Notes: a model not told the origin generated them from the letters alone. DNA of 64,000 bases from Qipengyuania sp. S6317L1 (GCF_023015615.1 NZ_JALKAJ010000003.1:1-64000); one strand, 5' to 3'. Shown: positions 18,144 through 28,172, numbered from the stretch's first letter. Numbers and translations are program-made.

Positions 18144-19004
18144 ATGCCGACCTGCGATTTGATTGATGTGTTTTGCGACGGGCCGCTTTCGGGCAATCCG
18201 CTTGGCGTGGTGCATGGCGGCGATGATCTGAGCGCGGAAGCGATGCAGGCGTTCACCAATTGGCTCGGCTTTTCCGAGACGACTTTTCTCCTGCCGCCCA
18301 GCGATCCGGCAGCGGATTACCGCGTTCGTATCTTTTACCCGGGCGGCGAACTTCCCTTTGCAGGACATCCGACGCTCGGCTCGTGCCATTCATGGCTTGA
18401 AGCAGGCGGCCAGCCCAAGAGCGTTGGGCGGGTGGTGCAGGAATGCGGCATTGGCCTTGTCGATATTCGGCAAGAGGGCGAAACGCTCGCCTTCAAAGCG
18501 CCGCCGCTTCTCAAGCATGAGCCATTGACCGGCGAAGAGCGCGCCTCTGCGATTGCCTACACCGGCGTGGACGAGGCCGCCGTGATCGAGGCCGTGCACG
18601 TCGTGAACGGGCCGAAGTGGCAGCTTTTGCGTCTTAAATCATCGGCCGACGTGCTTGCTGCAAACCCTGCGTCCAAGGCGCCGCTTGGCACGGACGTCGG
18701 CATTGCCGGACCGCATGAGGCAGGATTCGAACGCGATTGGGAACTGCGCGCTTTCTTCGCCGACGCTCTCGGCAACCTGAACGAAGACCCGGTGACGGGC
18801 AGTTTTAACGCAGGCGTTGCAATCCACCTGTTTGAAAACGGTCTGCCCGAAGGCTCCTACACCGCAGGGCAGGGGCGCAAAGTGGGTGCGAATGGCCTTG
18901 TCGCCTGCGCGCAGGACGATAGCGGCGACATATGGATCGGTGGCCGATGCCAGATCGTAACCAAGCAAGGGACGCTTCTTTTAACGAAGCGCCCCTTCGC
19001 CTGA
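18144..19004 (+). CDS. PhzF-family isomerase/epimerase-like protein
   Basis: The 286-residue product has the PhzF beta-barrel landmarks: DVFCDGPLSGNPLGVV at the N-terminus, catalytic glutamate 45 in LGFSETTFLL, RIFYPGGELPFAGHPTLGS, and the mirrored second half with EDPVTGSFNAGVAIHLFENG. PhzF in phenazine synthesis isomerises DHHA, but most bacterial homologues sit outside phenazine clusters, as here, and their substrates are unknown. GAAGGGAAA precedes the ATG. It is divergent from the SDR gene. Confidence 0.92.
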   Translation: MPTCDLIDVFCDGPLSGNPLGVVHGGDDLSAEAMQAFTNWLGFSETTFLLPPSDPAADYRVRIFYPGGELPFAGHPTLGSCHSWLEAGGQPKSVGRVVQECGIGLVDIRQEGETLAFKAPPLLKHEPLTGEERASAIAYTGVDEAAVIEAVHVVNGPKWQLLRLKSSADVLAANPASKAPLGTDVGIAGPHEAGFERDWELRAFFADALGNLNEDPVTGSFNAGVAIHLFENGLPEGSYTAGQGRKVGANGLVACAQDDSGDIWIGGRCQIVTKQGTLLLTKRPFA

Positions 19005-19008
19005 ATTT

Positions 19009-19491
19009 TTAGCGGCAGCGCACATCGCCGCGGTCAATTTCGCGACCGATCACCGCACCAAGGGCACCGCCAAGAAGCGTACCAACGGTGCGGTCGCCGC
19101 GTGTATCGACCGAACGGCCAAGCAGTGCGCCGACACCGGCTCCGATCACGAGGCCCGTAGTGCCATTGTCGCGTTTGCAATAATAATTGCCGTCGCGCCC
19201 GCGCCAGATGCGATCACGGTCGCGGATACGGCGCGGCTCGCGGTAACGGCCACGGTTGTCATAAACGCGGTCATCATACCGCCCGCGACCACGGCGATAA
19301 CGCCGGTCATCATCGTACCGATCGCGGCCTGCATAATCCGCACCGGTGGTCAAAGCCATCAATGGCGAAGCGGCAAACTCGGTGGTGATTTGAGTGGGCG
19401 CAGACATGTCCGCGGCCTGAGCGGGAACACTCATTGCGGCGAGCGATCCCGTGACGGCGATCAGTGCAAGGCTCTTTGTTGGCGTTTTCAT
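19009..19491 (-). CDS. Secreted glycine-zipper (17-kDa antigen-like) protein
   Basis: The 160-residue product has a Sec signal peptide (SLALIAVTGSLAAMSVPAQA). A highly basic and acidic middle (RYDDDRRYRRGRGRYDDR) follows, and the C-terminus is a glycine-zipper domain (TGLVIGAGVGALLGRSVDTRG, TVGTLLGGALGAVIGREID) as in Rickettsia 17-kDa surface antigens. Such proteins sit in or near the outer membrane. One conserved YYCKRDNGTTG motif links the two parts, and a second cysteine near the end could form a disulfide. No lipobox is present. GGAAAGGAA precedes the ATG. Confidence 0.8.
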   Translation of the reverse strand: MKTPTKSLALIAVTGSLAAMSVPAQAADMSAPTQITTEFAASPLMALTTGADYAGRDRYDDDRRYRRGRGRYDDRVYDNRGRYREPRRIRDRDRIWRGRDGNYYCKRDNGTTGLVIGAGVGALLGRSVDTRGDRTVGTLLGGALGAVIGREIDRGDVRCR

Positions 19492-19624
19492 GGGTGTTTC
19501 CTTTCCAGCCTCAATGTGGGCTCGAAAGCGATTTCGTTCATCACAGGAGAACCTCAGATGAACGACCCGTTGGATTTGCGGTAATGAGACGAGCCGAATT
19601 GTGAGTGCGGCGAGCCGGGGGCGA

Positions 19625-20281
19625 TCAGGCCGTTTTCAGCTTCGCTTTCGCCCGCTCACGCTCTGCCGCCGAAAGCACTTCCATCGCGGCAAGCTCGGCG
19701 TAATCCTCTTGCGAACCTGTTCCGGCATGAAGCGCGAAAGAAGCGCGGGCGATGTCCCAATCCTCATGGCCAAGTTCAATCCGCGCCAGCGTGTCGCCCG
19801 CCTGTGCCTCTCCCATTTCGAGCACCCGGAAATACCACCCGCAGCGCGCTGATCTGACGATTTTCGCGACCATGCCCTTGGAGTTGCAATGGTCGGCAAA
19901 GCGGTGTTCGATCTTCCAGCAGGGTTTGCGCGGCTGGCTGATCTCGATCAGCGCGGTGCCGAGGCGGAATTTATCGCCCAGATGGACCTGCGTTTCGACA
20001 AGGTCACGAACCGCCAGATTGGACCCGAACGCGCCGGGCTCTTTCAGCAGGTCGATATCGCCCAGTTCTTCCCGCCAGAAATCGTGGTGGGCAAGCGGAT
20101 AGAGGTGGAGCGCCATGTCGGGGCCGCCGTGGTGTTTGCGGTCGGCCTGTTCGTCAGGGGCAAACCCGTCTTCGATGATCTGCACCTTGCCCTCGCGCGG
20201 GCGCTTGGCGAATGCGCTGAGTTCTGCGCCGTTAAAGGGGCGCGCGGTGCCGGTGCAAATGGCCTCCAAAGTGCGTTTCAT
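19625..20281 (-). CDS. MOSC-domain protein, YiiM-like
   Basis: MOSC domains relate to the C-terminal domain of molybdenum cofactor sulfurase. This 218-residue protein resembles YiiM: RPFNGAELSAFAKRP, DEQADRKHHGGPDMALHLYP, GAFGSNLAVRDLVE, and the conserved cysteine in ISQPRKPCWKIEHRF, then GMVAKIVRSARCGWYFRV and VLxxG-like GEAQAGDTL. YiiM relatives reduce N-hydroxylated bases in some bacteria. The ATG at 20281 overlaps the stop of the upstream methyltransferase as ATGA, which favours it over the longer reading from 20308. Confidence 0.88.
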   Translation of the reverse strand: MKRTLEAICTGTARPFNGAELSAFAKRPREGKVQIIEDGFAPDEQADRKHHGGPDMALHLYPLAHHDFWREELGDIDLLKEPGAFGSNLAVRDLVETQVHLGDKFRLGTALIEISQPRKPCWKIEHRFADHCNSKGMVAKIVRSARCGWYFRVLEMGEAQAGDTLARIELGHEDWDIARASFALHAGTGSQEDYAELAAMEVLSAAERERAKAKLKTA

Positions 20282-20871
20282 TGCATCCTCACTGTAAGAG
20301 CCAACCAATCGCGCTGTGTTCCGTCGCTTGCTTTGCCTGCAAAGACTTCATGCACAACTGGCTTAAATCCAGCCGCACTATAGGTCTCAAACAGCCAATC
20401 GGGCGAGGGGAAATTGTGCAGTCGCCCCAGCAGATCGCGCCCTTCGCAATCGCCCAGCTTATAACTCGCATAATGATAGCCGCCAGGCTTCAGCGCGCGG
20501 TGAATACGTGCGAGCACGCCGGGCAATTCATCGCGGGGACAATGCAACAGGCAGGCGTGGGCCCAAACGGCGTCGTATTCGTCAACCGCCACCAACTCGT
20601 CAAACCGCATCAATCGCGCGGTGAGATTGTGGCGTTCATTCGTCTTGGCCACCATCGCGGGCACGCCGTAGGTCGCATCTAGGTCAAATCCGCGCTCAAC
20701 AATACGAACCGCATCGCGGCCTGCGCCGCAGCCAAGTTCCAGCACCCGCGCGCGCGGCTCGAGCCGGTCGAGAAAGTGATCCAGATGCCGCGAATGGCTA
20801 ATCGCGGAGTTCAGGGAGAAGTGGGGCGCGCCCGACTGGTAGAATTCAAACGTTGCCGGGTCGATGCTCAC
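20278..20871 (-). CDS. Class I SAM-dependent methyltransferase
   Basis: The 197-residue product has the Rossmann motif [27 protein letters not shown], then [42 protein letters not shown], as in methyltransferase domain 11/25 proteins related to tellurite-resistance TehB-like enzymes. The substrate is unknown. It lies in one operon with rlmN (ATGA overlap at 20868-20871) and the MOSC gene (overlap at 20278-20281). Confidence 0.88.
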   Translation of the reverse strand: MSIDPATFEFYQSGAPHFSLNSAISHSRHLDHFLDRLEPRARVLELGCGAGRDAVRIVERGFDLDATYGVPAMVAKTNERHNLTARLMRFDELVAVDEYDAVWAHACLLHCPRDELPGVLARIHRALKPGGYHYASYKLGDCEGRDLLGRLHNFPSPDWLFETYSAAGFKPVVHEVFAGKASDGTQRDWLALTVRMQ

Positions 20872-22127
20872 TCGCCAGTGGCCAGTTGCGCCGCCGCCTC
20901 GCGGTCCCTTTGCGCGCGGCTTTTCTTCTCCGCTGCCGTTTTGAGCTGACCGCAGGCTGCATCAATATCGCGGCCGCGCGGAGTGCGCACCGGCGCGCTG
21001 ATGCCGCCTTCAAAGACGATGTCGGAAAACGCCTTGATCCGCTCCGGGGTTGAGCATTCGTAATTCGCGCCCGGCCATGGGTTGAACGGGATGAGGTTGA
21101 CCTTGGCGGGCAGATTGAATTGCTTCAGCAGCCGGACAAGCTCGCGCGCGTCTTCGTCGCTGTCGTTCTTGTCCTTGAGCATGACGTATTCGAACGTGAT
21201 GCGCCTGGCGTTGGAGGCGCCGGGATAGTCGGCACACGCCTGCAGCAGCTCTTCGAGCCCGTATTTCTTGTTCAACGGCACGATCTCGTCGCGCACCTCT
21301 TTGGTGACCGCATGGAGCGACACCGCAAGGTTCACTCCGATCTCTTGCCCGCACCGTTCCATCGCCGGGATTACCCCGCTGGTGGAAAGGGTGATGCGCC
21401 GTTTCGAAAGTGCAAGACCATCGCCGTCCATCACGAGTTTGAGCGCATCGCGCACATAGTCGAAATTATAGAGCGGCTCACCCATGCCCATCATCACGAT
21501 GTTGGTGAGCAGGCGGCCATCGGCGGTGTAGTGGCCGACTGGATCTTTGGCATCCTCAGCCTCGTCGAGCCCGTCCATCACGCCTTTGGGCCATTCGCCT
21601 AAAGCATCGCGGGCCAGCATCACCTGACCCACGATCTCACCCGGAGTGAGATTGCGCACAAGGCGCATGGTGCCGGTGTGACAGAAGGTGCAGTTCAATG
21701 TGCAGCCGACCTGGCTCGATACGCACAAGGTCCCCCTGTCTGCATCGGGAATGAAGACCATTTCGAAATCGTGGCCGTCGTCGGTTTGCAGCAGCCATTT
21801 GCGCGTGCCGTCCGATGAATGCTGGGCCTCGACCACATTGGGGCGTCCGATGACGAACCGCTCCGCCAGCCACGGGCGCATCGTCTTGGCAATATCGGTC
21901 ATCGCATCAAACTCGGTGACGCCGCGGTGATAGAGCCAGTGAAACACCTGTTTCGAGCGCAATTTGGCCTGCCGCGCGTCCAGCCCTGCTTCTTCAAACA
22001 GTTCGCGAATGCGCGGGCGCGGTAGGCCGATAAGGTCGATGCGACCATCCTCGCGCGGCGTGATGTCGCGCGCGACAGGAACCGGATCAACCTGTCCGGG
22101 GATGGTCATAAGAGTGGTGTCTGCCAT
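20868..22127 (-). CDS. rlmN: Dual-specificity rRNA/tRNA adenine-C2 methyltransferase RlmN
   Basis: RlmN is a radical-SAM enzyme that methylates C2 of A2503 in 23S rRNA and A37 in some tRNAs. The 419-residue product has the iron-sulfur motif [12 protein letters not shown] near residues 137-148, the N-terminal [41 protein letters not shown], and a C-terminal catalytic cysteine in [13 protein letters not shown]. The end is longer and basic ([15 protein letters not shown]). It leads a three-gene operon with a methyltransferase and a MOSC protein. Confidence 0.97.
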   Translation of the reverse strand: MADTTLMTIPGQVDPVPVARDITPREDGRIDLIGLPRPRIRELFEEAGLDARQAKLRSKQVFHWLYHRGVTEFDAMTDIAKTMRPWLAERFVIGRPNVVEAQHSSDGTRKWLLQTDDGHDFEMVFIPDADRGTLCVSSQVGCTLNCTFCHTGTMRLVRNLTPGEIVGQVMLARDALGEWPKGVMDGLDEAEDAKDPVGHYTADGRLLTNIVMMGMGEPLYNFDYVRDALKLVMDGDGLALSKRRITLSTSGVIPAMERCGQEIGVNLAVSLHAVTKEVRDEIVPLNKKYGLEELLQACADYPGASNARRITFEYVMLKDKNDSDEDARELVRLLKQFNLPAKVNLIPFNPWPGANYECSTPERIKAFSDIVFEGGISAPVRTPRGRDIDAACGQLKTAAEKKSRAQRDREAAAQLATGE

Positions 22128-22438
22128 GATTGCGGACGCATATAGGCGCGCTGTTCGAACAAATCAAAGGGATCGGTGCGAACACGCTTAAGACGGGGCG
22201 GGCGCGAAAATCCTCCATGGTCTGTTTTCGTTCCCTGCATTGGCCGAGCACAGCTAACGCTTCGTCGATGCCCAAGACGCCCATCAGTTGGGCGCACGAA
22301 AAGAACACTCCAACTTACACTTTGTGTCTCTTTTGCAACATAATCCTGTTGTGCGAGGTTAATGAAACATCTCGGTTCGTGCGCCGTTGGGAAATTAACG
22401 CGCCTGCAAATGGGCACGTCAATTTCATGGAGTACCAA
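22128..22438. promoter_or_regulatory. Divergent intergenic region between rlmN and the outer-membrane protein gene
   Basis: These 311 bases hold no convincing gene. The right half is AT-rich. An imperfect palindrome, GCAACATAATCCTGTTGTGC, at about 22336-22355 could be an operator, but no regulator can be assigned. GGAG seven bases before 22439 is the ribosome-binding site of the outer-membrane protein gene. Confidence 0.35.
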
Positions 22439-23107
22439 ATGAACTACAAACTGTATCTTCTCGCCGCCGCATCGGTCGCAGCAACTTCTGCTCCTGCCAT
22501 GGCTCAAAGCAGCGATGATCCCTTCACCGGTCCGCGCGTAGGCGTGATTGCCGGCTTTGATACAAGCCGCGCAGGTAGCGACGTTGATGATGACCTGAAC
22601 GAGGACAACGATGAATCAATCGAAGGGTTCGGTTATGGCGTTGAGGCAGGCTATGATTTCAACGCAGGCGGCGTTGTGCTTGGCGTCGAGGCCGAATTGA
22701 GCGATTCAACCGCAGAAGTTGAAGTGGACGAGGGCGACTTCGAAGGCTTCGGCTTTGGCGACGTTGAAAGCGGCCGCGACATTTATCTTGGCGCGCGCAT
22801 CGGCGCCCGCGTCGGTGAGAATGCCCTGGTTTACGCCAAGGGTGGTTACACCAATGCGCGTTACAACGTCTCTGCATCGTTTGACGGCGATGAGTTCCGC
22901 AGTTCGATCGACACCGACGGTTTTCGTCTCGGCGCCGGCCTCGAATATCTCCTTGGCACGAACACTTACGCCAAGGTCGAATACCGCTATTCGAACTACA
23001 CCGATGCTGAAATCGATTTTGAAGATGACGGCCTTGGCGATGTCGAGCTTGGCGACATCGACCTCGACCGGCACCAGGTAATGGCCGGAGTGGGTTTCCG
23101 CTTCTAA
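22439..23107 (+). CDS. Outer-membrane beta-barrel protein (opacity/Omp25-like)
   Basis: The 222-residue product has a signal peptide ending APAMA-QSSDD and then an eight-strand barrel typical of OprF/Omp25-like porin-fold proteins: GPRVGVIAGFDTSRAG, GFGYGVEAGYDFNAGGVVLG, DIYLGARIGARVGENALVYAKGGYTNARY, GFRLGAGLEYLLGTNTYAKVEYRYSNY, and a terminal HQVMAGVGFRF with aromatic last residue, the BAM recognition signal. The predicted loops are very acidic (DVDDDLNEDNDES, EVEVDEGDFEGF), which would suit cation binding or a marine habitat. Confidence 0.88.
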   Translation: MNYKLYLLAAASVAATSAPAMAQSSDDPFTGPRVGVIAGFDTSRAGSDVDDDLNEDNDESIEGFGYGVEAGYDFNAGGVVLGVEAELSDSTAEVEVDEGDFEGFGFGDVESGRDIYLGARIGARVGENALVYAKGGYTNARYNVSASFDGDEFRSSIDTDGFRLGAGLEYLLGTNTYAKVEYRYSNYTDAEIDFEDDGLGDVELGDIDLDRHQVMAGVGFRF

Positions 23108-23132
23108 TCGGGCACACAACCGACTGAAAACC

Positions 23133-23168
23133 GAGCCGGTCTCATCTGTGATGGGGCCGGCTTTTTTT
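23133..23168 (+). terminator. Rho-independent terminator of the outer-membrane protein gene
   Basis: GAGCCGGTCTCATC and GATGGGGCCGGCT pair with two G-U wobbles around a TGT loop, followed by seven T residues at 23162-23168. Confidence 0.9.
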
Positions 23169-23201
23169 CCGGGCGCGGCACTTCGATACGCCTTGAGATA
23201 A

Positions 23202-23678
23202 TTAGCGTGCGCATCCCACTGTTGCCGCGTCCATTGCGGTCGCCGCGCCTGTCAGGCTGTATCGGTCGGAGAAGCGCGCACCATTCGCGCCGCGCGCTGC
23301 GACGCTCATGCGCGAGGCAGAGCGCATGGCGGCAACGATCTGTGCGTCCATGCGGCCATCGCTTGCCCAGGCATTGCGGCCCTTGGCGACCAGCGCAAAT
23401 TCCTCGCCACCAATACTGAGCACGGCGTCACCGTCATCGCCAACCGCGCGCGATAGTCGTAAGTGCAGTTGCCCGCGAATGCCTTTGTCCGGCCATGTGG
23501 CGACGCTGGCGAAAGAGGCCGATGCGTTGTTGCCGCGCGGCTTGGCGATGGCATAGCAACGGCTGGGCGTATCATCGCGAAAAGCGGCCCAATTGGAATA
23601 CACGCCTAGGCTGTCGCGAGCGGTTGCAGGCGCTGAAATAGCCAGAAGCGCGAGAAGGGGCAGGGCAGCTTTAGTCAT
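23202..23678 (-). CDS. Secreted protein, IalB-like (invasion-associated locus B type)
   Basis: The 158-residue product has a signal peptide (LPLLALLAISAPATA) and the pattern GVYSNWAAFRDDTPSRCYAIAKP seen in short IalB-related proteins of Sphingomonadales, with the remainder forming a predicted beta-rich domain and two cysteines that could bond. The function is unknown. It overlaps greB by eight bases and is probably translated with it. Confidence 0.65.
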   Translation of the reverse strand: MTKAALPLLALLAISAPATARDSLGVYSNWAAFRDDTPSRCYAIAKPRGNNASASFASVATWPDKGIRGQLHLRLSRAVGDDGDAVLSIGGEEFALVAKGRNAWASDGRMDAQIVAAMRSASRMSVAARGANGARFSDRYSLTGAATAMDAATVGCAR

Positions 23679-24153
23679 AACTCACCGCCATGACTTCCCA
23701 TTCCTTGAGGCCGCCGGGAAGCTTTACCGTGCGACAATCCCCGATTGATGCGCCTTTCAATGCCTTGGCGATGGGTGACGACCATCCGATCCGGCCTTGG
23801 CCTGCGTCCTGTTCATCATCGCCCACAATCTGCAGGTGCTTGCGCTCATCGTCCTCGTCCGCAAGTTCAACCTTTGCGCCGAAGAACACGCGCGTCTTGT
23901 CGGGTTGATCAGACGGAACGACCACGCGGCACGCCTTCATCCGGCGCGAGAGATAGCCAAGCTCGCGGTCAATCTCGCGCATACGCTTGCGGCCATAAAG
24001 GTAGTCGCCATTTTCCGACCGGTCGCCATTGCCCGCCGCCCAGCTGACGATCTCGACGATCTCGGGGCGTTCCTTGCCCAGCAGGTGATCATAGCGCGCC
24101 TTTAGCGCCGCCATGCCTTGCGGGGTGATGGGGGGACCGGGCCTGTTCGCCAT
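23671..24153 (-). CDS. greB: Transcription elongation factor GreB
   Basis: GreB rescues backtracked RNA polymerase by stimulating transcript cleavage. The 160-residue product has the N-terminal coiled coil (TPQGMAALKARYDHLLGKERPEIVEIV), the acidic tip followed by NGDRSENGDYLYGRKRMREIDRELGYLSRRM, and the C-terminal FKBP-like domain with VFFGAKVELADEDDE and GWSSPIAKALKGASIGD. The KRMREIDREL spacing and GWxSPIAKAL favour GreB over GreA. It starts nine bases after the transglycosylase stop. Confidence 0.95.
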   Translation of the reverse strand: MANRPGPPITPQGMAALKARYDHLLGKERPEIVEIVSWAAGNGDRSENGDYLYGRKRMREIDRELGYLSRRMKACRVVVPSDQPDKTRVFFGAKVELADEDDERKHLQIVGDDEQDAGQGRIGWSSPIAKALKGASIGDCRTVKLPGGLKEWEVMAVSYD

Positions 24154-24162
24154 CAGAAGTGT

Positions 24163-26127
24163 TCAGGGCAGGAACGTATCGACCGTGCGCGGCAGACCTG
24201 CTTCGCCCGGATACATGTGCGAATACGTCACCGCATTGCCGATCACGCGCATCACGTAATAGCGCGTTTCAAAATTCGAGGGGATTTTCTCGATCCACTC
24301 GACCCAATCGACGCTGCCATAGCGCGGATCGCCATTGAGCCGCACCCATTCGCGCACACGGCCCGGGCCAGCGTTATAGCTCGCAATCGCCAGCGGATAG
24401 GCACCATCATATAGGTCCATGCGCCGCGCAAAGTGCGCATCACCAAGCGTGATATTGTAGAGCGGGTCTTCGGTAAGATTGGCGCTCATATATTGGATGC
24501 CAAGGATGCCCGCCTCTTCGCGCGCAGTGCTGCGCAGAAGCTGCATCATGCCGATGGCGTTGGCGTGGCTGCGCCGGGTGCGGTCAAACTCGCTTTCCTG
24601 CCGCATGATCGCGTGCGCCATGGTCCAGTCATTGACGCGCGGCGTCGGCACAATGGGAAATCCTGCGCGCTCTACGTCCTTGATACCGTTCGCGCCCGCT
24701 TCCATGCCGACAACAACGGCCATTTCAGGAAGGCCGGTTTCAGCCGCAAGCTGCGCATAGGCGGCCACATCTTCAGGCGTTTGGGCGCTTGCCCCGATCG
24801 CCTGGAAGAACCGGCGTTCGGTCTGCCATTTCTGGCGGTTGCTCGCGATGGAACGGATCGCCTTCACCAACGGACGCGCTTCAAACTCGGCGCGCTCGTT
24901 TGCGTTCATGTCGACTTGGGGAAGCGGGGCAAATTGCGGCATTGGGCGGCCAAGCGCGCCAAGCGCAAGCTGGCCGTAATAGTAGTGCGGATACTGCGCC
25001 GCCATCTCGAAATAGCGTGTCGCGTCGGCATTCTGCCCGGCATCGCGCGCTGCGCGTCCCGCCCAGAAATAGCCCTTCGACTTGGTCAATGGCGTTTTGG
25101 CTGCCTCTCCATAACGGAAGAACAGGGGCGCTGCTGTTGCCCCGTCGCCAAGCCGCCACAAGGCATTGGTGCCCCCCATCCACATGAGGTCGGTATAGCG
25201 GTCACGAAGACGGAAGGAGCCTTCGGAAATGTCCGTTCCCGGCGCAAACAGATCGTCAATCTTGGTCGCGATCCGCACAGTGTCCGAAGCATTGGCCGCC
25301 TCGGCAGTGCTCAGGATTACGCCAACGAGCGCTTCGCTATCGAGCGCAGGCGATGCGAAATCGGGACGGGTTTTGAGAAGGTTGATCGCGCTGCCCGTGT
25401 CGCGGCGAGCCAGATAATAGCGCGCTAGATTATAGACATAGCCCGCATCGCCAAGCGCGCCTGTGGGCGTGGGAAGGCCCGCTGCCTGCGGCGTCGAACC
25501 GCGCACAAGCGCCAGACGCGCCATCGCCAGTTCTCGTTTCGCAGGCGAAACATTTATCATGTGCCGCTCTGCCGCCTCGGCATCGCTCTGCCACAACAAC
25601 GCATCCATGCGCGCTGCGTGATCGTCTTCGGAAAAGCGCGATCCGAAAAGTCCGAGCAGATACGCTTCGGCAGGTCCGGACATCGAACCCCCGCGCCAGG
25701 CTTGCGTTGCAACGGCATACGCATCTTCGCGCTGAGCGCCGGCGAGAGCCAGAGCATAGCGCGCACGTCCTGCATTCGTCACCGGCGGGTGGGCGTCAAA
25801 AAATTCGAGGATCTGATCGCGCGGCGGGGCCTCTTCGTCCAGCCGGTCTTCCGCTTTTCTGCGAATAATCTCCATGCGTGGAAAATCGGGATAGGCCAGC
25901 GCAAAGCCGGCATATTCGCTGAACGAGAATTCGCCATTTCCCTGAAGCCGCTCCCACCTGGCGATGGCTGCGCCGGCAAATTGCGGCTGTCCGGCGACCA
26001 TATTGCCGCCCCTCTCGGACCCGCTCATTTGAGCGGACGAGGGCGAGGCAAAGGCGCCAATCGAGCACACAGCAACCGCGGCAAGGGCAATCGGGGATGT
26101 AAGCAAATTTCTGACCATGCTGGACAT
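24163..26127 (-). CDS. Soluble lytic murein transglycosylase (Slt70-like)
   Basis: The enzyme cleaves the MurNAc-GlcNAc bond of peptidoglycan in the periplasm with formation of anhydro ends. The 654-residue product has a signal sequence (PIALAAVAVCSIGAFASPSSA), a long helical superhelix of TPR-like repeats, and a C-terminal lysozyme-like domain: AHAIMRQESEFDRTRRSHANAIGMMQLL with the catalytic glutamate in RQESEF, then LTEDPLYNITLGDAHFARRMDLYDG and ASYNAGPGRVREWV. It is divergent from dapA, in the order transglycosylase-dapA-smpB common in alphaproteobacteria. Confidence 0.95.
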   Translation of the reverse strand: MSSMVRNLLTSPIALAAVAVCSIGAFASPSSAQMSGSERGGNMVAGQPQFAGAAIARWERLQGNGEFSFSEYAGFALAYPDFPRMEIIRRKAEDRLDEEAPPRDQILEFFDAHPPVTNAGRARYALALAGAQREDAYAVATQAWRGGSMSGPAEAYLLGLFGSRFSEDDHAARMDALLWQSDAEAAERHMINVSPAKRELAMARLALVRGSTPQAAGLPTPTGALGDAGYVYNLARYYLARRDTGSAINLLKTRPDFASPALDSEALVGVILSTAEAANASDTVRIATKIDDLFAPGTDISEGSFRLRDRYTDLMWMGGTNALWRLGDGATAAPLFFRYGEAAKTPLTKSKGYFWAGRAARDAGQNADATRYFEMAAQYPHYYYGQLALGALGRPMPQFAPLPQVDMNANERAEFEARPLVKAIRSIASNRQKWQTERRFFQAIGASAQTPEDVAAYAQLAAETGLPEMAVVVGMEAGANGIKDVERAGFPIVPTPRVNDWTMAHAIMRQESEFDRTRRSHANAIGMMQLLRSTAREEAGILGIQYMSANLTEDPLYNITLGDAHFARRMDLYDGAYPLAIASYNAGPGRVREWVRLNGDPRYGSVDWVEWIEKIPSNFETRYYVMRVIGNAVTYSHMYPGEAGLPRTVDTFLP

Positions 26128-26223
26128 ATTGCAGGTGGGCTCCTTAGTAGGCGCTGAACAGGTTGGGGAATTTGTCCCCTTTCAACCAATTTCACGACTA
26201 TTGATCAATACAGGAATTACACA

Positions 26224-27105
26224 ATGTTCAGCGGCTCCATTCCCGCTCTAGCGACTCCTTTTCGCGACGGATCGTTTGACGAGAGCGCCTTTCGCAAGCT
26301 TGTCGACTGGCAGATCGAAAGCGGGAGTAGCGCGCTTGTGCCATGCGGGACCACGGGAGAAGCCTCCACGCTGTCCAATGCAGAGCATCATCGCGTGATC
26401 GAAGTGTGCATCGAACAGGCCGCCGGGCGCGTTCCGGTTATCGCGGGCTGCGGCTCGAACGATACGCGCAATGCCGCGCTGCACATGAACTTCGCCAAGA
26501 AAGCGGGCGCAGCAGCAGGACTGTGCGTAGCGCCTTATTACAACCGGCCAAGCCAGGCAGGATTGATGGCGCATTTCAGCTATCTTGCGGAAAAATGCGA
26601 TCTTCCGATCGTTCTTTACAACGTGCCCAGCCGCACCGTGACCGATATCGAAGACGAAACGGTGGTCGCGCTTGTCAAAAAATATCCCGAACAGATCGTC
26701 GCGATCAAGGATGCGTCAGGCGATTTGTCGCGCGTGGCCGATCACCGCATGGGCATCGGCCGCGATTTCTGTCAGCTTTCGGGCAATGACGAATTGTGGT
26801 TGCCGCACAATGCAGCAGGGGGCAGGGGCGCAATATCGGTGACTGCGAATGTTGCGCCGGCGCTGTGCGCTGAATTTCAGGAAGCGATCAACAACAATGA
26901 GTTGAAGCGCGCGCGTGAATTGAACGACCGCCTTTTCCCGCTGCATTACGCAATGTTTTCCGATGCCTCGCCTGCTCCGGTCAAATATGCGCTCAGCCGG
27001 GTGCAGGAATGGTTTTCGCCAAGCGTTCGCCTGCCCATTGTCGAAGCTTCCGAAGCATCGCGCAAAGCGGTGGACGAAGCTCTCGAACACGCAGGATTGG
27101 TCTAA
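26224..27105 (+). CDS. dapA: 4-Hydroxy-tetrahydrodipicolinate synthase
   Basis: DapA condenses pyruvate with aspartate semialdehyde, the first committed step toward lysine and diaminopimelate for peptidoglycan. The 293-residue TIM barrel shows GSIPALATPFRDG, LVPCGTTGEASTLS, YNVPSRTVTDI with the catalytic tyrosine 132, and the Schiff-base lysine 162 in IVAIKDASGD. AGGA precedes the ATG. Its stop overlaps the end of the convergent deacylase gene by four bases. Confidence 0.97.
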   Translation: MFSGSIPALATPFRDGSFDESAFRKLVDWQIESGSSALVPCGTTGEASTLSNAEHHRVIEVCIEQAAGRVPVIAGCGSNDTRNAALHMNFAKKAGAAAGLCVAPYYNRPSQAGLMAHFSYLAEKCDLPIVLYNVPSRTVTDIEDETVVALVKKYPEQIVAIKDASGDLSRVADHRMGIGRDFCQLSGNDELWLPHNAAGGRGAISVTANVAPALCAEFQEAINNNELKRARELNDRLFPLHYAMFSDASPAPVKYALSRVQEWFSPSVRLPIVEASEASRKAVDEALEHAGLV

Positions 27106-28172
27106 AGCACCTCGTCCTCGTCGAGCAGGGTTTCGGCAAAGCCTCCGGTTTCCCCTGCATAAATCGCATCGCTCAAGCTTTCGATCCGCTCGCCGAGGCG
27201 CTGGGCATCTTCGACTTGGGCGATGTGAAACATGGCATCGCCTTGATGGACGACCGGCAAGGTCGCATGGCCGATAATAATGCCGTCGATCGGGCTCAAA
27301 ATCTCTTCCGGATCTTCACCCAAAAGCCCGGTTACGGCCGCGAGGAGATCGCCTTTCCTGACTGCATCGCCTGATTTGCGCACCCGGTGCGACACACCCC
27401 CTCTGGGAGAGCGGACCCATTGCGTCTTTTTCGAGCGCGCAGACGGATGGAGTTCAAGCAGTTCTGCGCCCTGTTCAATCATCGCCAGATGCGCCAGCAC
27501 CCGCTTCACTCCGGCAACACCCGTTTGAATGGAAAAGCGGTCAAAGCGCAGCGCCTCGCCCGCTTCCATGAGCAGCATATCGACGCCTTCACTATCAGCG
27601 AGCGCGCGAAGCGATCCGTCGCGCAACGGGCTTTCGATGATGACCGGCGCGCCAAACGCCCTTGCAAGCTCGAGTAGTCTTTCATTGCCGGCTGCGATGC
27701 GGATTTGCGGCAGGTTGTAGCGGTGGATTGCGGCGGTGTGGATATCAATGCCAAGTGATGCTCTGTTCACGATCTCGCTGAAGAACACATTGGCGACCTG
27801 TGCCGCGAGCGAACCGCCCGCGCTTCCGGGAAATGAGCGGTTGAGGTCGCGCCTGTCGGGCAAATAGCGGCTGCGGGTCAGAAATCCGAAGATATTGGCA
27901 ACCGGTACCAGCAATAGCGTGCCTGCAAGATTGCCTGCGTCGATTTGTGCTGCGAGGCGTTGAACAATCGCGGTTCCGTTCAATTCATTGCCGTGGATAG
28001 CCCCGCTGATGAACACCGTTGGTCCGGGCTTTGCCCCGTGCAGCACGCGCACGGCAAGTTGCGAGTCGTAGCCGGTCGCCAGAGTGGTGATCGGCAGGCC
28101 AACATCGGCCTGGCTGCCCGGAGCAATGCTTTCGTCTCCAATTTTGAAATCTGTCCAATCAGCCGCGTGCAT
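27102..28172 (-). CDS. Succinylglutamate desuccinylase/aspartoacylase-family zinc deacylase
   Basis: This is a zinc carboxypeptidase-fold hydrolase of about 356 residues. The zinc motif is in [11 protein letters not shown], followed by [28 protein letters not shown] and the second histidine in [10 protein letters not shown]. The C-terminal part is a biotinyl-like barrel ([28 protein letters not shown]). Relatives remove acyl groups from amino acids, and others are paired with ATP-grasp ligases as alpha-aminoadipate or peptide modifiers; no ligase is adjacent here. The ATG at 28172 has GAGGA ten bases upstream; a GTG at 28193 in frame is an alternative start. Confidence 0.85.
   Translation of the reverse strand: MHAADWTDFKIGDESIAPGSQADVGLPITTLATGYDSQLAVRVLHGAKPGPTVFISGAIHGNELNGTAIVQRLAAQIDAGNLAGTLLLVPVANIFGFLTRSRYLPDRRDLNRSFPGSAGGSLAAQVANVFFSEIVNRASLGIDIHTAAIHRYNLPQIRIAAGNERLLELARAFGAPVIIESPLRDGSLRALADSEGVDMLLMEAGEALRFDRFSIQTGVAGVKRVLAHLAMIEQGAELLELHPSARSKKTQWVRSPRGGVSHRVRKSGDAVRKGDLLAAVTGLLGEDPEEILSPIDGIIIGHATLPVVHQGDAMFHIAQVEDAQRLGERIESLSDAIYAGETGGFAETLLDEDEVL

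Noticed and set aside
22130-22438. N-terminal extension of the outer-membrane protein
   Set aside because: The signal peptide and the GGAG site fix the start at 22439; the upstream in-frame reading is promoter DNA.
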